Shown one piece after another: positions 7,514 to 16,689 of a stretch of 64,000 bases of DNA; position 1 is the first letter of the stretch; every line of letters begins with the position of its first letter. Source of the stretch: Ruminococcaceae bacterium UBA6413 (GTDB lineage Bacteria > Bacillota > Clostridia > Oscillospirales > Ruminococcaceae); the NCBI GenBank assembly GCA_002437415.1, contig DJPL01000004.1:36463-100462 (forward strand), read 5' to 3'. Made by a program: the position numbers and the translations under genes. The notes beneath the pieces were generated by a model. That model was given only the letters and a program-made list of their open reading frames with translations, ran no database searches and was not told the DNA's origin.

Positions 7514-9977
7514 ACCATGTCTTGCCGATATTTACGTCTGCCGTCATAGGTACTGTAAGTTTTACGGCATTCTCCATTTCTTCCTTTAAAAGTGCGGCAA
7601 CCTTGTCGGCACAATCCTCTTTAGCTTCTACTATCAGCTCATCGTGGACCTGAAGTATAAGCTTTGCGTCAAGCTTGCTTTCCAAAAGCCTGTTGTAGAC
7701 CTTTATCATAGCTATTTTTATGATGTCGGCGGCTGTGCCCTGTATGGGAGTATTTTTAGCTACTCGTTCGCCGAATGATTGCAGGTTCTTGTTCTTTGCG
7801 GCAAGCTCCTTTATATATCTTCTTCTGCCGAACATTGTTTCGACATATCCGTCATGTCTTGCCTTAGCAACGGTCTTGTCCATATAGTGAGCTATGCCCG
7901 AATATTTTGACAGATAGGCTCTTATATACTCGCTTGCCTTAGTCATAGAAACACCGATGTCCTTCGACAGTGAGAATGCGCCGATGCCGTAGACGATACC
8001 GAAGTTTACCGCCTTAGCCTTACTTCTGAGATCGGGCGTTACCCATTCGATCGGTTGATTGAACACCTGCGAAGCGGTAACGGTATGGATATCAATGCCC
8101 TCAAGGAACGCCTTTTTCATTATCTCATCACCCGAGATATGAGCAAGCACACGCAGTTCGATCTGCGAGTAGTCGGCATCGACCAGCAGATATCCGTCCT
8201 TTGCGGTGAAAAATCTTCTCATCTCTCTGCCGAGCGGAGTCCTTACCGGGATATTCTGAATATTGGGTTCGGCGCTTGAAATTCTGCCTGTCCTGGTTTC
8301 GGTCTGCTTGAAGGTGGAATGCACTCTGCCGTCCTCGCCGACTACCTTCAGCAGTCCGGTAACGTAGGTATTTTGCAGCTTGGTAAGTGCGCGGTACTCG
8401 GTTATAAGCGGGACTATCGGGTGCTTATCCATAAGGCTCTCAAGCACCTCGGCATTTGTTGAGTAGCCTGTTTTTGTCTTTTTGGCACTTGGAAGCATAA
8501 GCTTTTCAAACAGCACACTGCCGAGCTGTTTCGGTGAGGCAATATTGAACTCATAACCTGCATATTCGTAGATCTCACGGCTTATCTTGTCTGCTTTTTC
8601 CGAAATTTCTTCACCGAAAGCCTTGATACCGTCAATATCCAGCTTAACGCCCTCGCGCTCCATAGCGACAAGGACAGTGGCAAGCGGTATTTCGATATCG
8701 GTAAGCACGGTAGCTGAGCCTGTTTCGTGTATATTGTCATACAGAATATCGTTCAGCGCCGCTACTGTGATAGACTTTTCCTGCACGCTGTTTCCCTCGG
8801 GAACGCCGTACTGTGTGCATAGTCTTGACATACTGTAGCCGTTTGAGTCGGGGTCGGCAAGATAAGCCGCAAGGGTCGTATCGAATTTATTGTTTTCAAG
8901 CTTCTCAAGACCTGAAACAGAGAGAGTTTCCTTTATATCAAAGGTGTACTTTGTGCTGTCGCTGTCTGCGTATGCTCTGAGCTCATCACCTGACAGCTCG
9001 TTTATAGAGCCGACACCGCCTGCATAAATTTTACCGTCGTCTGTAATGACAATATCGCCCTTGGGCATAGCGGGGGCTTGCTTTGCGCCTGCTTCCTTTG
9101 AGCCTGAGGGGGCTGAAGTCGGGTGCAGATGTAATTTTTCAAGCGTCTTATACATTTCAAGCTCGGATAAAAGCTTTGCAAGCCGTGCGTCGTCACGCTC
9201 ACCGGGAACATAGTGAGAAAGCTCTGTATCTATCGGAACGGTAAGGCATATCTCGGCAAGCTTTCTGCTCATATAGCAGCTGTTCTTACCGTTGATAAGC
9301 TTGTTGCGCAAGCCGTCGGTTATAAGAGTCGAGTCAATGTTTTCGTATAAGCCGTCAACGCTTGCAAATTCCTTTATAAGTGACAGGGCGGTCTTTTCGC
9401 CTATGCCGCGAACGCCGGGAATATTGTCGCTTGTATCGCCCATAAGCGCCTTGACCTCTATCATCTGCTTAGGGGTAACGCCGTATTCGTCTTCTATTAC
9501 ACCGGGAGTATAGTACACATCGCCTTTAGTTTTGGCAAGCCTTACCGTAACGTAGTCGTTGACGAGCTGGAGTGAGTCGCGGTCGCCTGTCGAAACGGTG
9601 CAGGGGATCTTTTTTTCCGCACAGACGGCTGAGATCGTGCCGATAATGTCGTCGGCTTCATAGCCCTCTTTTTCAATAATTGTGATACCCATTGCCTTGA
9701 TTATTTTTTTCATATAAGGGAGCTGCTGAGCGAGATCCTCAGGCATACCCTTACGGTTTGCCTTATATCCGTCATACATCTTATGGCGGAAGGTAGGTGC
9801 TTTAAGGTCGAACGCTACGGCTATCATATCGGGCTGAACGTCCTTTTCAAGCATCAGCAGGGTATTCATAAAGCCTGTTACGGCGTTTGTGGCAACACCC
9901 CTTGAATTTGTAAGCACGCGTATGCCGTAGAATGCGCGGTTAAGTATACTGTTGCCGTCTATTACAAGAAATCCCAT
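7500..9977 (-). CDS. polA: DNA polymerase I
   Basis: An 825-residue DNA polymerase I. The N-terminal 290 residues are the 5' nuclease (MGFLVIDGNSILNRAFYG start, then EGYEADDIIGT and GDTSDNIPGVRGIGEKTA). A middle part is a weak 3'-5' exonuclease-like domain in which the proofreading acidic residues are not evident. The polymerase domain carries motif A DADYSQIELR near residue 600, motif B KAVNFGIVYGIG and motif C LQVHDELIVEA near 775-785. The chosen start at 9977 has GAAAGGACTAAT directly before it; a frame 27 codons longer lacks both a ribosome site and homology. It fills Okazaki gaps and repair patches. Confidence 0.96.
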   Translation of the reverse strand: MGFLVIDGNSILNRAFYGIRVLTNSRGVATNAVTGFMNTLLMLEKDVQPDMIAVAFDLKAPTFRHKMYDGYKANRKGMPEDLAQQLPYMKKIIKAMGITIIEKEGYEADDIIGTISAVCAEKKIPCTVSTGDRDSLQLVNDYVTVRLAKTKGDVYYTPGVIEDEYGVTPKQMIEVKALMGDTSDNIPGVRGIGEKTALSLIKEFASVDGLYENIDSTLITDGLRNKLINGKNSCYMSRKLAEICLTVPIDTELSHYVPGERDDARLAKLLSELEMYKTLEKLHLHPTSAPSGSKEAGAKQAPAMPKGDIVITDDGKIYAGGVGSINELSGDELRAYADSDSTKYTFDIKETLSVSGLEKLENNKFDTTLAAYLADPDSNGYSMSRLCTQYGVPEGNSVQEKSITVAALNDILYDNIHETGSATVLTDIEIPLATVLVAMEREGVKLDIDGIKAFGEEISEKADKISREIYEYAGYEFNIASPKQLGSVLFEKLMLPSAKKTKTGYSTNAEVLESLMDKHPIVPLITEYRALTKLQNTYVTGLLKVVGEDGRVHSTFKQTETRTGRISSAEPNIQNIPVRTPLGREMRRFFTAKDGYLLVDADYSQIELRVLAHISGDEIMKKAFLEGIDIHTVTASQVFNQPIEWVTPDLRSKAKAVNFGIVYGIGAFSLSKDIGVSMTKASEYIRAYLSKYSGIAHYMDKTVAKARHDGYVETMFGRRRYIKELAAKNKNLQSFGERVAKNTPIQGTAADIIKIAMIKVYNRLLESKLDAKLILQVHDELIVEAKEDCADKVAALLKEEMENAVKLTVPMTADVNIGKTWYDTH

Positions 9978-10080
9978 ATTAGTCCTTTCAAGCGTATCGT
10001 ATTGTTTCATATGCTTATTGTACTGCTGTCTATTATAAGTATACCATAAATACCGCAAAAATCAAGCGGCCGTGGGGCGC

Positions 10081-10310
10081 GCAAATTCCGCCTTTGAAAA
10101 AGGCGGTGTGTGGCGCGGGGTAATGCAACGGCGGGAATTAACAGTGCGTGTATGGGAGAGAGTTGTAAATTGCGTGTCGCCGCTGACAGTTCCGCCTTTG
10201 AAAAAGGCGGTGTGTGGCGAGGGATAATGCAACGGCGGGGAGTGACGGTGCGTGTATGGAAGAGCGTTAAAAATTGCGTGTCGTCGCTGACAGTTCTGTT
10301 TAACAAGTCT
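10081..10310. repeat. Interspersed repeat, tandem copies with period about 104
   Basis: TTCCGCCTTTGAAAAAGGCGG appears at 10086 and again at 10190, each followed by TGTGTGGCG and TGCAACGGCGGG. GCGTGTCGCCGCTGACA at 10173 and a variant GCGTGTCGTCGCTGACA at 10277 form the joints. The same words are found after gpmI. GCCTTT...AAAGGC makes a hairpin in each unit. Open frames through this DNA on both strands are low-complexity artefacts. This fills most of the polA-lysC gap (9978-10479). Confidence 0.6.
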
Positions 10311-10374
10311 GAGGCAAAAATCTGAAATTCAGGCTGTACAGGTGGGCAAGCCCGCTTGTTTTTGATTTATGCTA

Positions 10375-10403
10375 TTGATTTTTGCGTTGCGCTGTGGTAA
10401 AAT
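10375..10403 (+). promoter_or_regulatory. Promoter of lysC
   Basis: TTGATT (10375-10380) and TAAAAT (10398-10403) have a 17-base spacer. The predicted leader is about 70 bases, too short for a lysine riboswitch, and no T-box pattern is visible. Confidence 0.65.
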
Positions 10404-10479
10404 ATTATAGAATATAGTCCCATACTATAAAATCGGTACAAAAAGGGACATAAACGGTATATAAGAAAGGAAACAAAAA

Positions 10480-11799
10480 ATGAGTAAGGTAGTCAAGTTC
10501 GGCGGCAGCTCGCTCGCCGATGCCAATCAGTTCCGCAAGGTAGCTGATATAATCAGAAGTGACAAGGAGCGCAGATATGTAGTTCCCAGTGCGCCCGGTA
10601 AACGCTTCAAGGACGATATAAAGGTTACGGATATGCTTTATGCCTGCTATGACGCAGTAGCAAACGAGGGCAAGAATGCATATAACCAGTTTGCGCCTAT
10701 TGCAGAGCGTTTTAACGGGATTATCAGCGATCTCGGTCTTACTCTTTCGCTTGATGACGAATATGAAACAATAATCGACAATTTCCGCAAGAAAGCCGGC
10801 AGAGATTATGCCGCAAGCCGTGGCGAATTTCTTAACGGTATCATTCTTGCAAACTATCTCGGATATGAGTTTATAGATGCCGCTAAGGTAGTGTTCTTCC
10901 GTCCTGACGGAAAGTTCGACGATACTCTTACGGATACCTGCCTTGCATCGGTACTGCACGGCGTTTCACACGCGGTTATCCCCGGTTTCTACGGTGCTAA
11001 CCCCGATGGTACGGTACGTACATTCTCAAGAGGCGGCTCGGACGTTACGGGTTCTATCGTTGCAAAGGCTATAAACGCCGATATCTACGAGAACTGGACA
11101 GACGTAAACGGCTTCCTTATCGCAGATCCCAGAATAGTTGACGAGCCTAAGGTTATCGAGTCGATCACATATAAGGAGCTGCGTGAGCTGTCATATATGG
11201 GTGCGTCTGTACTTCACGAGGCGGCAATTTTCCCTGTAAGAAGCGCAAAGATACCGATAAATATCCGCAACACAAACGACCCTTCGGCAAAGGGCACAAT
11301 GATAGTTGCAGAGGATAACGAGCCCCCTCAGCACATAATCACGGGTATCGCAGGTAAAAAGCACTTCAGCGTTATCTCGATCGAAAAAGACGAGATGAAC
11401 AGTGAGATCGGCTTCTTACGCAGAATACTGACAGTACTTGAGGCTAACGGTATGTGCTTTGAGCATATCCCCACAGGCATCGATACAATGAGCATTATCA
11501 TTGACGGTAAGGACGTTGACAAAACTCCCGATATCGTTGAGAAGATATGCGAGGTTACAGACCCGAACCATATTGAAATAGAAAATGACTTAGCCCTTAT
11601 CGCTATCGTTGGTCGCGGTATGAAGTCGAAGAAGGGTACTGCCACAAGAATATTTGCGGCTTTATCACACGCAGACATCAATATCAAGATGATAGACCAG
11701 GGTTCAAGTGAGCTTAATATTATCGTAGGTATCCATGAGGCTGATTTTGAGAAGGCTATCAAGGTTATTTATGATATGTTCATACTCAGCGAGGGTTAA
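10480..11799 (+). CDS. lysC: Aspartate kinase
   Basis: A 439-residue aspartokinase, the first step from aspartate to lysine, methionine and threonine. The amino-acid-kinase core begins KFGGSSLAD (residues 6-14), and the substrate loop FSRGGSDVTGS is near 181-191. Two ACT regulatory domains fill about 310-439, with GRGMKSKKGTATR near 384-396, so allosteric feedback by an end-product amino acid is expected. GAAAGGAAAC precedes ATG. The stop codon lies inside a hairpin that is duplicated downstream. Confidence 0.93.
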   Translation: MSKVVKFGGSSLADANQFRKVADIIRSDKERRYVVPSAPGKRFKDDIKVTDMLYACYDAVANEGKNAYNQFAPIAERFNGIISDLGLTLSLDDEYETIIDNFRKKAGRDYAASRGEFLNGIILANYLGYEFIDAAKVVFFRPDGKFDDTLTDTCLASVLHGVSHAVIPGFYGANPDGTVRTFSRGGSDVTGSIVAKAINADIYENWTDVNGFLIADPRIVDEPKVIESITYKELRELSYMGASVLHEAAIFPVRSAKIPINIRNTNDPSAKGTMIVAEDNEPPQHIITGIAGKKHFSVISIEKDEMNSEIGFLRRILTVLEANGMCFEHIPTGIDTMSIIIDGKDVDKTPDIVEKICEVTDPNHIEIENDLALIAIVGRGMKSKKGTATRIFAALSHADINIKMIDQGSSELNIIVGIHEADFEKAIKVIYDMFILSEG

Positions 11800-11922
11800 T
11801 CGCTGAGTAACGAATTGGGTTTTGAGCACAGCCCATGAGTACAGCAAGGGGAGAAGTTTGATGTTCGTAAAAATCAAGATCAGACTTTCCATTCATACTC
11901 AGCGAGGGCTAATCGCTGAGTA
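11780..11922 (+). repeat. Duplicated 30-base hairpin at the end of lysC
   Basis: The 30-base block 11780-11809 recurs at 11893-11922 with a single mismatch, a spacing of 113. Each copy folds as CTCAGCGA/TCGCTGAG. In the first copy the lysC stop codon lies in the loop. Neither copy is followed by a clear T-run. No gene lies between them. Confidence 0.65.
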
Positions 11923-11977
11923 TCAATAGAGCGACAACTCAGAGAAACATATATTTTAAAAGGAGAAGTGAGCGTTT

Positions 11978-13192
11978 ATGATGACATACGATTCTCTTAC
12001 CAATGCCGGACTGACTAAGTTCTTCAAGGCAGGTAACTACAAGAAGCAGATTATCAAGAACATCGAGATAATCGGTCAGCGTAAGCTGGTAATACTCGGT
12101 GACGGACGCGGTGTCAACGCCGAGATACTAAAAAAGGTTCTCGGTCAGCTGAGGAAAAAGGGTGTGCGTGTTCCTGAGCTTGCGTTTATGGCTACAAACG
12201 ATGAACGTACGCTTGTAAAGGGTGACAATTCACTGCGCAGTATCACAGAGCTCAAGGGTATGTCAAAGGCGTATTATGTCCTCGTTTCATCGTCCTATGA
12301 TGAGCTTGAGGTATACTTAAAGGGTATGACAGGTCGTGTCGGAAGTGCGCAGACTATCGAAAAGCGTTTACAGCAGTACGGCTTTACGGAGCGTGACTAC
12401 TGCCTTGTAAACCAGCCTGTAGGCTTCCTCGGCACATATATGAAGATGAAGCGCTCACAGTTCAATATTTCAGATAAATCCACACAGAGCAAGCTTGAAA
12501 AGGATGTGCGCCGCACTGAGGCACAGCTCAGGGAGTGCAAGGATAAGTTCCGCGGACAGCGTTGCTTTATCATAGGCTATAAGGAGGGTGTAAAGCTTGA
12601 TGAGCTGAACCTCCTGTTCAACGAGAAGTGCATAAGCTACAACGGTATATGCAAGTTCTTCAGCAAAACTCCGCTCCGTCCTACACAGTACATACTGTCA
12701 AATGCGGAGCACTACCTCGGAAACGGCAAGTACATTGAGGCTATGGACAGCTTTGTAGCAAGCAATATTACCGTATTTGAGGATAAGTTTGCAAAGAAGC
12801 CCACATACTTTAATATAATGGGCAACGGATTTATACCTCAGCTTCCGTCATTCGGCTCTACACAGCACAGCGAGGCATTAAGACGTATAGATGACCTGTA
12901 CATAGCTTTACAGCTTGCGCTTTATGAAGGATTTTCCGAGATATACATCTACGGCTTTGACGGAATTTATGATGCGCAGATAACAAGCTATGACGAAGCG
13001 CTTGTAAATGACGAGAAGAAGTACGACTACCCCGAAGAAGCACAGACACTGCTCAGGAACGTAAAGACATACGCATCGAGCGCAGGTGTTTCTATCTACA
13101 ATATGAGCGGTATCGAGAGCCTCAATATGTTCGAGAGCCGCACATTTGACCAGATAGACTTCTCGACAACAAAGCTGTTATCAAAGATATAA
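11978..13192 (+). CDS. DUF115 / MptE-like domain protein of unknown role
   Basis: A 404-residue protein. Residues 1-150 hold a Rossmann-like start (KLVILGDGRGVN). A basic, likely helical link follows at 150-185. The C-terminal half resembles the DUF115/6-hydroxymethylpterin-pyrophosphokinase-like fold, with RCFIIGYKEGVKLDE and the late EIYIYGFDGIYDAQ. Relatives occur in glycan and flagellin-modification loci. Two adjacent ATGs follow AAAAGGAGAAG; the first is used here. It sits 16 bases before thyA, probably co-transcribed, but that pairing gives no functional clue. The catalytic role is not known. Confidence 0.6.
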   Translation: MMTYDSLTNAGLTKFFKAGNYKKQIIKNIEIIGQRKLVILGDGRGVNAEILKKVLGQLRKKGVRVPELAFMATNDERTLVKGDNSLRSITELKGMSKAYYVLVSSSYDELEVYLKGMTGRVGSAQTIEKRLQQYGFTERDYCLVNQPVGFLGTYMKMKRSQFNISDKSTQSKLEKDVRRTEAQLRECKDKFRGQRCFIIGYKEGVKLDELNLLFNEKCISYNGICKFFSKTPLRPTQYILSNAEHYLGNGKYIEAMDSFVASNITVFEDKFAKKPTYFNIMGNGFIPQLPSFGSTQHSEALRRIDDLYIALQLALYEGFSEIYIYGFDGIYDAQITSYDEALVNDEKKYDYPEEAQTLLRNVKTYASSAGVSIYNMSGIESLNMFESRTFDQIDFSTTKLLSKI

Positions 13193-13208
13193 GGATGCAT
13201 AACGCATA

Positions 13209-14036
13209 ATGAGTTTAGCCGATAAATATTTTATTGAAAACTGCCGTGACATAATAGAAAACGGCTCATGGGATACAAACAGCGAGGTAAGACCCCATTG
13301 GGAGGACGGAACACCCGCACATACAGTAAAAAAGTTCTGCGTGGTAAACCGCTATGACCTCAGAAAAGAGTTTCCTGTAATGACGCTCCGCCGTATCTTC
13401 TACCGCTCCGCAATTGAAGAGATACTGTGGATATACCAGAAAAAGAGCAACAGGGTCGCCGATCTTTCTACTCATATATGGGACTCGTGGGCTGACGAAA
13501 ACGGTACGATAGGCAAGGCTTACGGCTGGCAGCTCGGACAGAAGAGCATATATCCCGAGGGTGAGTTTGATCAGGTCGACAGGGTGCTGTATGACCTTAA
13601 GCACAACCCTGCGAGCCGCCGTATAATGACGAATATGTACAACCATAAGGATCTGCATGAGATGGGGCTTGCCCCTTGCGCATACAGTATGACATTCAAT
13701 GTCACGGGTGATACCCTGAACGCTATTTTAAATCAACGTTCACAAGATATGCTTACAGCGAACAACTGGAATGTGTGTCAGTATGCCGCACTGCTTATAA
13801 TGTTTGCTAAGGCATCGGGTCTTAAGGCGGGCGAGCTTGTGCACGTTATTGCGGACGCTCATATCTATGACAGACACATTGACGCGGTAAAGCGTATTAT
13901 AGAGAAGGAGCCGTATCCCGCTCCTGAGATGGAGGTCGAGAATATCACCGATTTCTACAGGTTTACGAAGAACAGCTTTACGCTGAAAAACTATAAATAT
14001 CATGATTTCAACGAGAAAATAGAAGTCGCAATATAA
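13209..14036 (+). CDS. thyA: Thymidylate synthase
   Basis: A 275-residue folate-dependent thymidylate synthase that methylates dUMP to dTMP. The active-site cysteine is C157 in LAPCAYSMTF, followed by LNQRSQDMLTANNWNVCQYA, which binds dUMP, and HVIADAHIYDRH near residues 214-225. It is somewhat diverged: the residue before the catalytic cysteine is P, as usual, but the N-terminal arginine loop reads TLRRIFYRS. Only a weak ribosome site (AAGGATGCATA) precedes the ATG, consistent with read-through from the upstream gene. A terminator follows at once. Confidence 0.93.
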   Translation: MSLADKYFIENCRDIIENGSWDTNSEVRPHWEDGTPAHTVKKFCVVNRYDLRKEFPVMTLRRIFYRSAIEEILWIYQKKSNRVADLSTHIWDSWADENGTIGKAYGWQLGQKSIYPEGEFDQVDRVLYDLKHNPASRRIMTNMYNHKDLHEMGLAPCAYSMTFNVTGDTLNAILNQRSQDMLTANNWNVCQYAALLIMFAKASGLKAGELVHVIADAHIYDRHIDAVKRIIEKEPYPAPEMEVENITDFYRFTKNSFTLKNYKYHDFNEKIEVAI

Positions 14037-14044
14037 ATACTTAT

Positions 14045-14066
14045 GCCCCGCAGGACAATGCGGGGC
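14045..14066 (+). terminator. Terminator after thyA
   Basis: GCCCCGC (14045-14051) pairs with GCGGGGC (14060-14066) over an 8-base loop, followed by TTTG. The hairpin argues that the exonuclease frame behind it does not begin at the ATG at 14043 but at the GTG at 14106. Confidence 0.65.
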
Positions 14067-14105
14067 TTTGAGTGTTGTTATCATAACAGGAAGGGAGGCG
14101 CACGG

Positions 14106-15146
14106 GTGACATATATCGTACTCGATATGGAATGGAGTCAGCCTGTATGCAAGGAAAAGACGCGCATAGCGGGCACTAAGGTATTGCAGGTTGAGATAAT
14201 ACAGATAGGTGCTGTTGCGGTTACCGACGGAAAGATAAGCGAAAGCTTTTTTTCGGAATATGTAAAGCCGAGATATTATACAGAGCTTAAGGGCAGGATA
14301 AAGAAGCTCACAGGTATAACCAAGAACGACCTTAAGGACGCTGATGATCTGGTAATTGTCATGGAGCGTTTCAGACAGTGGTGTGAGGGCTTTGGTGACA
14401 GCGTTATAGCAACATGGGGTCCTGATGATATACCGACACTGCGCGGTCAGTGCTTATTCTATAATTATGATATCAGCTGGCTTTCCGGCTGGTTCAATTT
14501 ACAGCCGCTCATGACAAGGCAGTATAACATAGACCGTCCGCAGATAACACTTCAGTCGGCAGTCGAGATCACCGGTGTACAGCAGGAGCTTGACTATCAC
14601 AGTGCGATAAACGATGCGTATTACACGGCGCTTGTCCTTACCAAGATAAATGATATACCGAGTGAGATAGAGTGGCAGAAAAAGGTCGATTATGCGCATA
14701 CAAACCCTTTCAGGCAAATATGCCAGACAGCTTACGGAACGGTAAAGACCGCGCGTATGAACAGCGTGCCGAGATTATCGCCGCTCAACCGATATATCTG
14801 CCCGATATGCGGAAAGCCCGCAACGCTGAAAGGTAAGCTCGTGTGGCTCAGACCAATGAACTATATGGCGGTCATGCACTGCACCAAGCATTCGGTAAAG
14901 GTCACGGTGCGGTTTGTTAAGAAAGCGGACAGAGAGTACCAATGGATAAAACGGTATGTACTGTCCGATGAAAAAGACGAGGAGCTGTACGCTTCTCTTA
15001 TAAAGGACAAGCTTCCCGCCCCCACTGTCGTAACAGACAGAACAATCAGAAACGACAGGACGGACAAAGCGGACAGAAGACCCTTGTCAGGACGAAACAC
15101 AAGAAGAAAACCCAAAATGTCAGGCGAAAGGAAAAACAATGGCTAA
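14106..15146 (+). CDS. DEDDh 3'-5' exonuclease (DnaQ/KapD-like)
   Basis: A 346-residue protein. The N-terminal 200 residues are an RNase-T/DnaQ exonuclease with all DEDDh acids visible: VLDMEW (D and E), WGPDDIPTL (D), and DYHSAINDAYYT (H and D). The C-terminal part adds a CPICGKP zinc-knuckle half and a basic tail. GTG at 14106 is preferred because GGAAGGGAGG lies just upstream; the in-frame ATG at 14043 lies in the thyA terminator. It overlaps the next gene by 8 bases. The likely role is RNA or DNA end trimming, substrate unknown. Confidence 0.82.
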   Translation: MTYIVLDMEWSQPVCKEKTRIAGTKVLQVEIIQIGAVAVTDGKISESFFSEYVKPRYYTELKGRIKKLTGITKNDLKDADDLVIVMERFRQWCEGFGDSVIATWGPDDIPTLRGQCLFYNYDISWLSGWFNLQPLMTRQYNIDRPQITLQSAVEITGVQQELDYHSAINDAYYTALVLTKINDIPSEIEWQKKVDYAHTNPFRQICQTAYGTVKTARMNSVPRLSPLNRYICPICGKPATLKGKLVWLRPMNYMAVMHCTKHSVKVTVRFVKKADREYQWIKRYVLSDEKDEELYASLIKDKLPAPTVVTDRTIRNDRTDKADRRPLSGRNTRRKPKMSGERKNNG

Positions 15147-16665
15147 ATTCAAGGCGGCTGCGGTATTCAGTAGCAATATGGTTCTCCAGAGAGATAAGAA
15201 CGTAAGAGTATTCGGCACAGGTAAGGACGGCGAGAGCGTAATAGTTTCAATATGCGGAAACACTGCCGTAACACAGGTATCCGATGAGAAGTGGTGCGTT
15301 ACACTTCCTGCGATGAAAGCAGGCGGCCATTATGAGATGAAAATAAGCAACGGCGACGAAACCATCGTATTCGGCAACGTTATGATAGGCGAGGTATGGC
15401 TCGCGGGCGGTCAGAGCAACATGGAGCTTGAGCTTCAGAACTGCACAGGCGGCAAGGACTATCTTGCAAACGATAAGACCGATAATGTCCGTTATTACTA
15501 CACACAGAAAAACTGCAATATGGACGAAAAGTTCTTCCGCGATGAAGAAAATACAGGTTGGAGCTGTTTTGACAGTGAAAGCGCAAGAGCATGGAGCGCA
15601 GTTGCGTATTTCTACGCTAAGGAGCTTGCCGCAAAGCTCGGCGTTACTGTCGGAATAATCGGCTGTAACTGGGGCGGCACAAGCGCAAGCTACTGGATGA
15701 GCCGTGAGTCGCTCGAAAAGGATACCGACCTCAAGGCATATCTTGATGATTTTGACAATGCTGTTGCAGGTCGTTCAAGAGAAGAAATGGACAAGGAATA
15801 CCTCGACTATGTAAAGTACGAGGAAGAGTGGCAGAAGAAGTCGGTAGAGTTCTACAGCGCCCACCCTGACGGAACATGGGACGAGTGTCAGGCTTACTGC
15901 GGTGTCAGCAAGTATCCCGGCCCTATGGTGCCTTTAAATCCTTTCCACGCTACAGCACTTTATGACAGTATGTTAAAGCGCGTCTGCCCATATACTGTAA
16001 AGGGCGTTATCTACTATCAGGGTGAAACGGACGATAACAGACCGAAGACCTATTTCAAGCTGTTCAAGGCGCTTATACAGCTGTGGAGAGATGACTGGGG
16101 CGATGATGAGCTGCCGTTTATGTTCGTACAGCTCCCGATGCATCGCTATAAGGCTGACCCCGACTGGAAGCACTGGTGTCTTATAAGAGAGGCGCAGATG
16201 CGTACCTTCAAGACAGTCAAGAATACAGGTATCGCAGTTATCCTTGACTGCGGTGAGTTCAATGAGATCCACCCCAAGAATAAAGTGCCGGTAGGCCACA
16301 GACTGTACTTACAGGCCATGCACCATGTTTACGGCGACAACGAAACCGAAGCATTCGGTCCTATATATAAGAATATGACTGTAACCGGCGACAGAGCGGT
16401 AATAAGCTTTGATCATGCCGAGAGCGGCTTTGATATCAAGGGCGACAATGGCATAACAGGTTTTGAAGTTGCAGGCGCTGATAAGGAATATAAGCCTGCG
16501 TGCGCTGTGATTGACGAGGACGGAACTATAAGCGTATATGCCGATGAGGTCAAAAAACCCGCTTATGTGCGTTACCTCTGGACAAATTACGGCGATGTTA
16601 CGCTGTACGGCAAGAACGGAATACCTGTTGCTCCGTTCAGAACAAGCATGAATGACGAAAAGTAA
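15139..16665 (+). CDS. Sialate O-acetylesterase-like carbohydrate esterase (SASA/DUF303)
   Basis: A 508-residue SGNH-type esterase. The nucleophile motif is AGGQSNMELEL with S93, and the Asn-Gly block is near IIGCNWGGTSASYW. A late CGEFNEIHPKNKVPVGHR carries the D/H pair. This family removes acetyl groups from sialic acids or from hemicellulose. No signal peptide is seen, so it should act on sugars inside the cell. It overlaps the exonuclease and precedes malQ by 24 bases, which points to glycan use. Confidence 0.85.
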   Translation: MAKFKAAAVFSSNMVLQRDKNVRVFGTGKDGESVIVSICGNTAVTQVSDEKWCVTLPAMKAGGHYEMKISNGDETIVFGNVMIGEVWLAGGQSNMELELQNCTGGKDYLANDKTDNVRYYYTQKNCNMDEKFFRDEENTGWSCFDSESARAWSAVAYFYAKELAAKLGVTVGIIGCNWGGTSASYWMSRESLEKDTDLKAYLDDFDNAVAGRSREEMDKEYLDYVKYEEEWQKKSVEFYSAHPDGTWDECQAYCGVSKYPGPMVPLNPFHATALYDSMLKRVCPYTVKGVIYYQGETDDNRPKTYFKLFKALIQLWRDDWGDDELPFMFVQLPMHRYKADPDWKHWCLIREAQMRTFKTVKNTGIAVILDCGEFNEIHPKNKVPVGHRLYLQAMHHVYGDNETEAFGPIYKNMTVTGDRAVISFDHAESGFDIKGDNGITGFEVAGADKEYKPACAVIDEDGTISVYADEVKKPAYVRYLWTNYGDVTLYGKNGIPVAPFRTSMNDEK

Positions 16666-16689
16666 GATTTAATTCCGAAAGGCGGTATT

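Noticed and set aside
10007..10325. Open frames on both strands before lysC
   Set aside because: They run through the repeat block and have repetitive, arginine-rich products without ribosome sites.
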